From Nitrososphaeraceae archaeon (GTDB taxonomy: Archaea > Thermoproteota > Nitrososphaeria > Nitrososphaerales > Nitrososphaeraceae): a stretch of 7,855 nt of DNA. This document shows positions 5,329 through 7,855 of this stretch, piece after piece. The notes beneath the pieces are model-generated. The model saw nothing but the letters and a program-made list of their open reading frames with translations, was not told the DNA's origin and made no database searches. A program made the translations under genes and the position numbers. The stretch is taken from the NCBI GenBank assembly GCA_025937665.1, contig JAICQW010000083.1, forward strand, positions 1 to 7,855. The letters are read 5' to 3'. The stretch's first letter is position 1, and every line of letters starts with the position of its first letter.

Positions 5329-6387
5329 TTAGTTATTGGGATTCAATACAGCACGCCCTACTATCTTCCCTGCACGTAAATCTTCGAGGGCTTGATTTGC
5401 GTCGCCTAATTTGTATGTTCTATTCACTACCGATTTAATTTTACCTGTCTTTGATAAATTCACAAGGTCAACCAAGTCATTAAAACTTCCAGTATAGGCA
5501 CCTGTAATTGTGAAACCTCTCAGAGGTATTATTGGTAAACTCAATTCTAACGCACCACCAAAAAGTCCTACCATTACAAGCTTGCCTCTCTTTCTCAGCA
5601 TGTTAATCGAAAGTGGTGCTGTCCGAGTGTTGTTTACAAAATCTATCACTGCTTCTGCGCCCAGGGAACTAGTAAGTCTTTTGATATCTTCTACAGGATC
5701 TACTTTAGATGAATTTACAACTTCATGGGCACCTAATCTTTTTGCTTCCGATAATCTATTGTCATCAACATCTACCACTACGATTGTCGAATTAGTTATC
5801 GCTCTCGCGATTTGAACTGACATCAATCCCAATCCACCTGCTCCAATTATCACTATTGATTCTCCAGGGCCTACTGTGGCCTTCTTGACTGCATTATATG
5901 CCGTTAGTCCTGAGCATGCGAGTGAGGCAGAAGAATTCGCATCCATATTGTCGATTTTGACAAGATATCTAAAATTAGGAACCAGAACCAATTCGGAATA
6001 ACCACCGTCTCTGTAAATACCAATAGTCCTTGGTGTGTCACAGAGATTTTCTTGAGCAACTCTGCAAGCAGGGCATGAACCTTCTCCAATCCACGGATAA
6101 ACTATGACTCTATCTCCGACGCTAAAACCGCTAACAGATTCCCCAATCGCTTCAATTTTTCCAGATATTTCATGTCCTGGAGTTATTGGAAATTTGACTC
6201 CTCTATCTTCAACTTTTAAGAAAGTTCCTGCAGCTCCTTCATATCCGCCTTCCCAAAGATGAATGTCGCTATGACATACCCCGGAGGCTTCAATTCTTAC
6301 CAATACTTGAGTATCTCTGGGTTTTGGATCTGGCAGGTCAACAACAGAAAGTTTCTCTTTAATCTTAATTATCTGAGCTGATTTCAT
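5329..6387 (-). CDS. zinc-dependent alcohol dehydrogenase (medium-chain, NAD-type)
   Basis: A full-length 352-residue medium-chain dehydrogenase, close in size and motifs to Sulfolobus ADH. It catalyses reversible alcohol-to-aldehyde or ketone oxidation in the cytoplasm. Catalytic zinc ligands are Cys38 (in GVCHSDIH, with Ser40 and His43 as the usual proton relay), His72 (GHE) and Cys158. The structural-zinc loop is GEGSCPACRVAQENLC: Cys105, Cys108 and Cys116 plus Glu102 in place of the first Cys, the same substitution known in Sulfolobus ADH. The Rossmann motif is GAGGLG at 182-187, and Asp206 at the end of the second strand (VVVDVDD) favours NAD over NADP. The ATG at 6387 gives the standard N-terminus. 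It has its own TATA box and terminator hairpin, so it is monocistronic. The natural substrate cannot be read from sequence. Confidence 0.93.
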   Translation of the reverse strand: MKSAQIIKIKEKLSVVDLPDPKPRDTQVLVRIEASGVCHSDIHLWEGGYEGAAGTFLKVEDRGVKFPITPGHEISGKIEAIGESVSGFSVGDRVIVYPWIGEGSCPACRVAQENLCDTPRTIGIYRDGGYSELVLVPNFRYLVKIDNMDANSSASLACSGLTAYNAVKKATVGPGESIVIIGAGGLGLMSVQIARAITNSTIVVVDVDDNRLSEAKRLGAHEVVNSSKVDPVEDIKRLTSSLGAEAVIDFVNNTRTAPLSINMLRKRGKLVMVGLFGGALELSLPIIPLRGFTITGAYTGSFNDLVDLVNLSKTGKIKSVVNRTYKLGDANQALEDLRAGKIVGRAVLNPNN

Positions 6388-6412
6388 TTCATTATTGCAA
6401 TATTCTGCATGG

Positions 6413-6420
6413 TATTAAAA
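6413..6420 (-). promoter_or_regulatory. TATA box of the alcohol dehydrogenase
   Basis: The minus strand reads TTTTAATA centred about 29 nt before the ATG at 6387, preceded by a purine-rich GAATTC that may serve as the TFB element. There is no ribosome-binding site, so the gene is probably leaderless. Confidence 0.5.
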
Positions 6421-6460
6421 GAATTCACCATTCATCAGAAAATTCCTTTTATTGAAATGA

Positions 6461-6637
6461 GCATCTGATGGTCGCCACGATCTTATTAGAGAGGTAGTCT
6501 TCAATGTGGATTATAAATCCAATTACAAATTTATCTTGAAGTCTTTTTAATATGGATTGGATGCTAATGAGGTGAAGGAAGAGCCGTCTGATAGTGCTAT
6601 GAAGAGGGTTATGAGTACCGAAGCATCCAGTATGTAG
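6461..6637 (+). pseudogene. 5'-truncated gene remnant with an internal stop
   Basis: One + frame reads ASDGRHDLIREVVFNVDY, KSNYKFILKSF, TAA (6548-6550), YGLDANEVKEEPSDSAMKRV, MSTEASSM and TAG. The amino-acid mix is that of a normal soluble protein, but there is no start codon, a TGA directly precedes it, and the middle stop splits it. I interpret it as the C-terminal end of a lost gene; the family is not recognised. The opposite strand is open for 79 codons across the same stretch (6449-6688), with a His/Leu/Ile-rich composition typical of an antisense shadow. The choice of strand is a judgement. Confidence 0.35.
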
Positions 6638-6675
6638 ATGTTTATTTAGCACAAATGAGAATTGGAAATTAGAAT

Positions 6676-6828
6676 ATGACAGCAACAATCGGCGTCGATC
6701 TTGTTGATGACAATAAATTCTGTCAAGTTACTGCGGATTTGAAAGGATACAGACTACACCAATTGGATAAAATGCAAGAACCTAATTCAAAACTTGTAGT
6801 ACAATACCTTAATTCAAAAATGACTTGA
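6676..6828 (+). CDS. 50-aa small protein, unrecognised (weak ribbon-helix-helix look)
   Basis: ATG 6676 opens 50 codons to TGA 6826-6828. A TTTATTTA box at 6641-6648 lies about 31 nt upstream, fitting a leaderless promoter. The peptide starts MTATIGVDLVDDNKFCQVTA and continues DLKGYRLHQLDKMQEPNSKL, then VVQYLNSKMT. A short N-terminal strand followed by two helices is reminiscent of ribbon-helix-helix DNA-binding proteins, which often accompany integrases, but no diagnostic motif is present. The integrase fragment follows 31 bp later in a different frame, so the two could share a transcript. It could also be a remnant of a larger protein. Confidence 0.4.
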   Translation: MTATIGVDLVDDNKFCQVTADLKGYRLHQLDKMQEPNSKLVVQYLNSKMT

Positions 6829-6859
6829 CAGCCATTCATTAAACGTCCTGTATTCAAAC

Positions 6860-7480
6860 ATGAAATGCAAGTTCTTACCTCGTTTAGTACATGATCCAAA
6901 TTTGCCTGAATCAGATAAAGACAAAATTAGAGAATTATTGGATAAACCATTCTTTCCCTACCTGCGTCGTCATATTGGCATTTCGGAAAAGGCCAGGCAA
7001 CTTCCGGATCATTCTCTCAGACTATTTAGCGGTTGGACGAAATCATCAAAGATGCCAGAAATTTACACGCATGAATTAGGAGATGAAATAACTAATCAAA
7101 TACTGCAAATTGAAGGTTTTATGACGCGATCAACTGAACAAAATGACATGCTTAAGCCAAAAGCATGTCCTAACTCCGGTAATTGCTCTGACAACAAACC
7201 CGATGCCAAGTTCTGCACAAAATGCAAGATGGTGTTATCGTACGATGCATATACCGAAGTGAAAGAACACAATGAGGGAATTAACCAGTCAAGGTTTGAG
7301 AAACTTGAAGCGAAGATTGATGAAATGCAACGGCAGTGGCTTTCAACACATGTGACAAAAGACCCTAAGGGACAGATTCCAATCAGTGAACAAGAAATTG
7401 AATTTATTCTTCAACGAGGAAGGAAGTTTGACAAGGTTAGACGCAAACGTGATAGGAAAATCCTAGAAGGATTTAATTAG
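6860..7480 (+). CDS. C-terminal half of an archaeal tyrosine recombinase (integrase), truncated
   Basis: A 206-residue product carrying the second half of the catalytic domain of a thaumarchaeal-type integrase. Residues 5-33 (KFLPRLVHDPNLP...PFFPY) precede box II, where Arg37 of YLRRH matches the usual HxxR arginine with Tyr34 replacing His. GW at 58-59 is box H/W, and Tyr69 in SKMPEIYTH is the expected nucleophile. Residues 103-122 form a zinc ribbon of unusual spacing (CPNSGNC, then CTKC) followed by the conserved MVLSYDAY. Residues 145-162 form a short coiled-coil, then a basic tail. Box I arginine, the beta-hairpin lysine and the N-terminal DNA-binding domain are missing; family members are usually about twice this length. 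The protein cannot be an independently active recombinase and is probably a relic or a dominant-negative fragment. ATG 6860 is the only start; the frame is closed at 6821-6823. Confidence 0.8.
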   Translation: MKCKFLPRLVHDPNLPESDKDKIRELLDKPFFPYLRRHIGISEKARQLPDHSLRLFSGWTKSSKMPEIYTHELGDEITNQILQIEGFMTRSTEQNDMLKPKACPNSGNCSDNKPDAKFCTKCKMVLSYDAYTEVKEHNEGINQSRFEKLEAKIDEMQRQWLSTHVTKDPKGQIPISEQEIEFILQRGRKFDKVRRKRDRKILEGFN

Positions 7481-7496
7481 TCAGTAAAAATGGTCT

Positions 7497-7537
7497 AGTC
7501 TTCTCGTTTACTTAAGTGCCTATTTTGATTGAAGACT
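7497..7537. repeat. 7-bp inverted repeat after the integrase
   Basis: AGTCTTC (7497-7503) and GAAGACT (7531-7537) are perfect inverted copies separated by 27 bases, starting 16 bases past the integrase stop codon. They could form a 3'-end structure or be recombinase arm sites; no T-run follows. Confidence 0.35.
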
Positions 7538-7574
7538 GCAAGAGATTATATATTTCAGATTCTATATTTATTCA

Positions 7575-7597
7575 AATTTGGCGTTCTGCGCCAAATT
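7575..7597. repeat. strong perfect 9-bp hairpin
   Basis: AATTTGGCG-TTCTG-CGCCAAATT is a perfect 9-bp stem with a 5-nt loop, extendable to 12 bp with one bulged A (TTC pairing with GAA outside). It is the strongest local inverted repeat in the window. It marks the boundary between AT-rich DNA and the GC-elevated segment to its right. It could be a terminator, the first stem of an RNA, or a recombination site. Confidence 0.6.
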
Positions 7598-7780
7598 GAA
7601 GCAAGTCAGCGAGAAATGTAAGAGGTAATACAGCCTCTCGGGCGTTTGATGCAGTCCGCACATCCATGTCAGATATGACAAAAGGGTTGTTTGGTAAAAC
7701 TCTAGGAACTCGGCTAGGGTAAGTTAGGGTGTCACTTAGAGAGTACACGACCGACAAGGACCCCAAAATCTAATCCCAGA
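7581..7780. other. GC-elevated, hairpin-rich segment of unknown nature
   Basis: By hand count about 95 of 200 bases are G or C, against very AT-rich flanks. Local inverted repeats on the + strand include AGAGG/CCTCT (7621-7625 with 7634-7638), TGTCA-GATA-TGACA (7667-7680), CTAG/CTAG (near 7703-7718) and GTGT-C-ACT/AGT-ACAC (about 7730-7749). The minus strand is open across 7572-7766 and the + strand has a partial frame (FDAVRTSMSDMTKGLFGKTL), but neither resembles a known family. It does not match tRNA, 5S rRNA, SRP RNA or RNase P RNA as I know them. A structured RNA gene, a mobile-element end, or a transferred coding remnant remain open. Confidence 0.35.
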
Positions 7781-7781
7781 C

Positions 7782-7855
7782 ATGAAAAAGCGAAATAACA
7801 TCAACGTCAATGAAGACTTTAAAAACTTCCTAGATATTTTGCTAGTTCATGTGAA
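7782..7855 (+). CDS. 5' end of an unrecognised gene (partial)
   Basis: ATG 7782 opens a frame that runs off the window after 24 codons, reading MKKRNNINVNEDFKNFLDI then LLVHV. The basic start followed by an amphipathic helix looks like a real soluble protein N-terminus. No clear TATA box or ribosome-binding site lies upstream, because the preceding segment is GC-elevated; the frame is closed by a TAG at 7737-7739. Too little is visible to identify a family. Confidence 0.45.
   Translation, partial: MKKRNNINVNEDFKNFLDILLVHV

Noticed and set aside
6449..6688. 79-codon minus-strand frame
   Set aside because: His/Leu/Ile-rich, no promoter, and the + strand of the same stretch reads as more natural protein sequence; kept only as an alternative to the remnant at 6461-6637.
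7572..7766. 64-codon minus-strand frame over the GC-elevated segment
   Set aside because: The open frame is expected from low stop-codon density at higher G+C; no recognisable motif, TTG-type start, no promoter.
7581..7780. TnpB/IS605 right end with a guide RNA
   Set aside because: No TnpB RuvC or zinc motifs precede it in any frame, so an IS605-type origin cannot be supported.
7481..7781. tRNA gene as integrase attachment site
   Set aside because: No T-loop GTTCRAnYC-type sequence with a matching acceptor stem could be found.

Overview
The window looks like a gene-sparse accessory stretch of an AT-rich archaeal chromosome, most likely an ammonia-oxidising thaumarchaeon (Nitrososphaerales, Nitrosocosmicus-like). 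This placement rests on recalled family resemblance, not a search. The supporting signs are TATA-like boxes about 26-30 nt upstream of ATG codons with no ribosome-binding site (leaderless genes), a Met-rich PepSY secreted protein, a small winged-helix-like regulator, a discoidin-type surface protein, a Sulfolobus-like zinc alcohol dehydrogenase, and a tyrosine-recombinase C-terminus ending in the zinc ribbon typical of archaeal integrases.

Layout from left to right: (1) 1-143 is the 3' end of an unrecognised + strand gene. (2) 144-659 is AT-rich with no convincing gene. (3) 660-1360 holds a run of small, mostly broken minus-strand genes. (4) 1619-2284 encodes a secreted PepSY protein flanked by Met-rich, probably copper-binding repeats, convergent with a 130-aa putative winged-helix protein at 2322-2714. 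(5) 2715-3239 is mostly decayed sequence plus tiny ORFs. (6) 3240-4976 (minus) encodes a 578-aa exported protein with two near-identical discoidin domains and a C-terminal domain of unknown fold. (7) 4977-5328 is a regulatory intergenic region with palindromes and a terminator-like hairpin. (8) 5329-6387 (minus) is an NAD(H)-type zinc alcohol dehydrogenase with its own leaderless promoter. (9) 6461-7480 holds a gene remnant, a small ORF, and the C-terminal half of an archaeal integrase. (10) 7481-7781 contains strong hairpins and a GC-elevated island (about 47% G+C) that no protein explains. (11) 7782-7855 is the 5' end of another gene.

There is no obvious multi-gene operon. The intact genes look like stand-alone units: cell-surface proteins (Met-rich PepSY, discoidin), one redox enzyme and one regulator. 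They sit among at least four decayed coding remnants and an integrase fragment, which suggests an old integration or rearrangement hotspot. The least explained signal is the hairpin-rich GC-elevated segment directly downstream of the integrase remnant.
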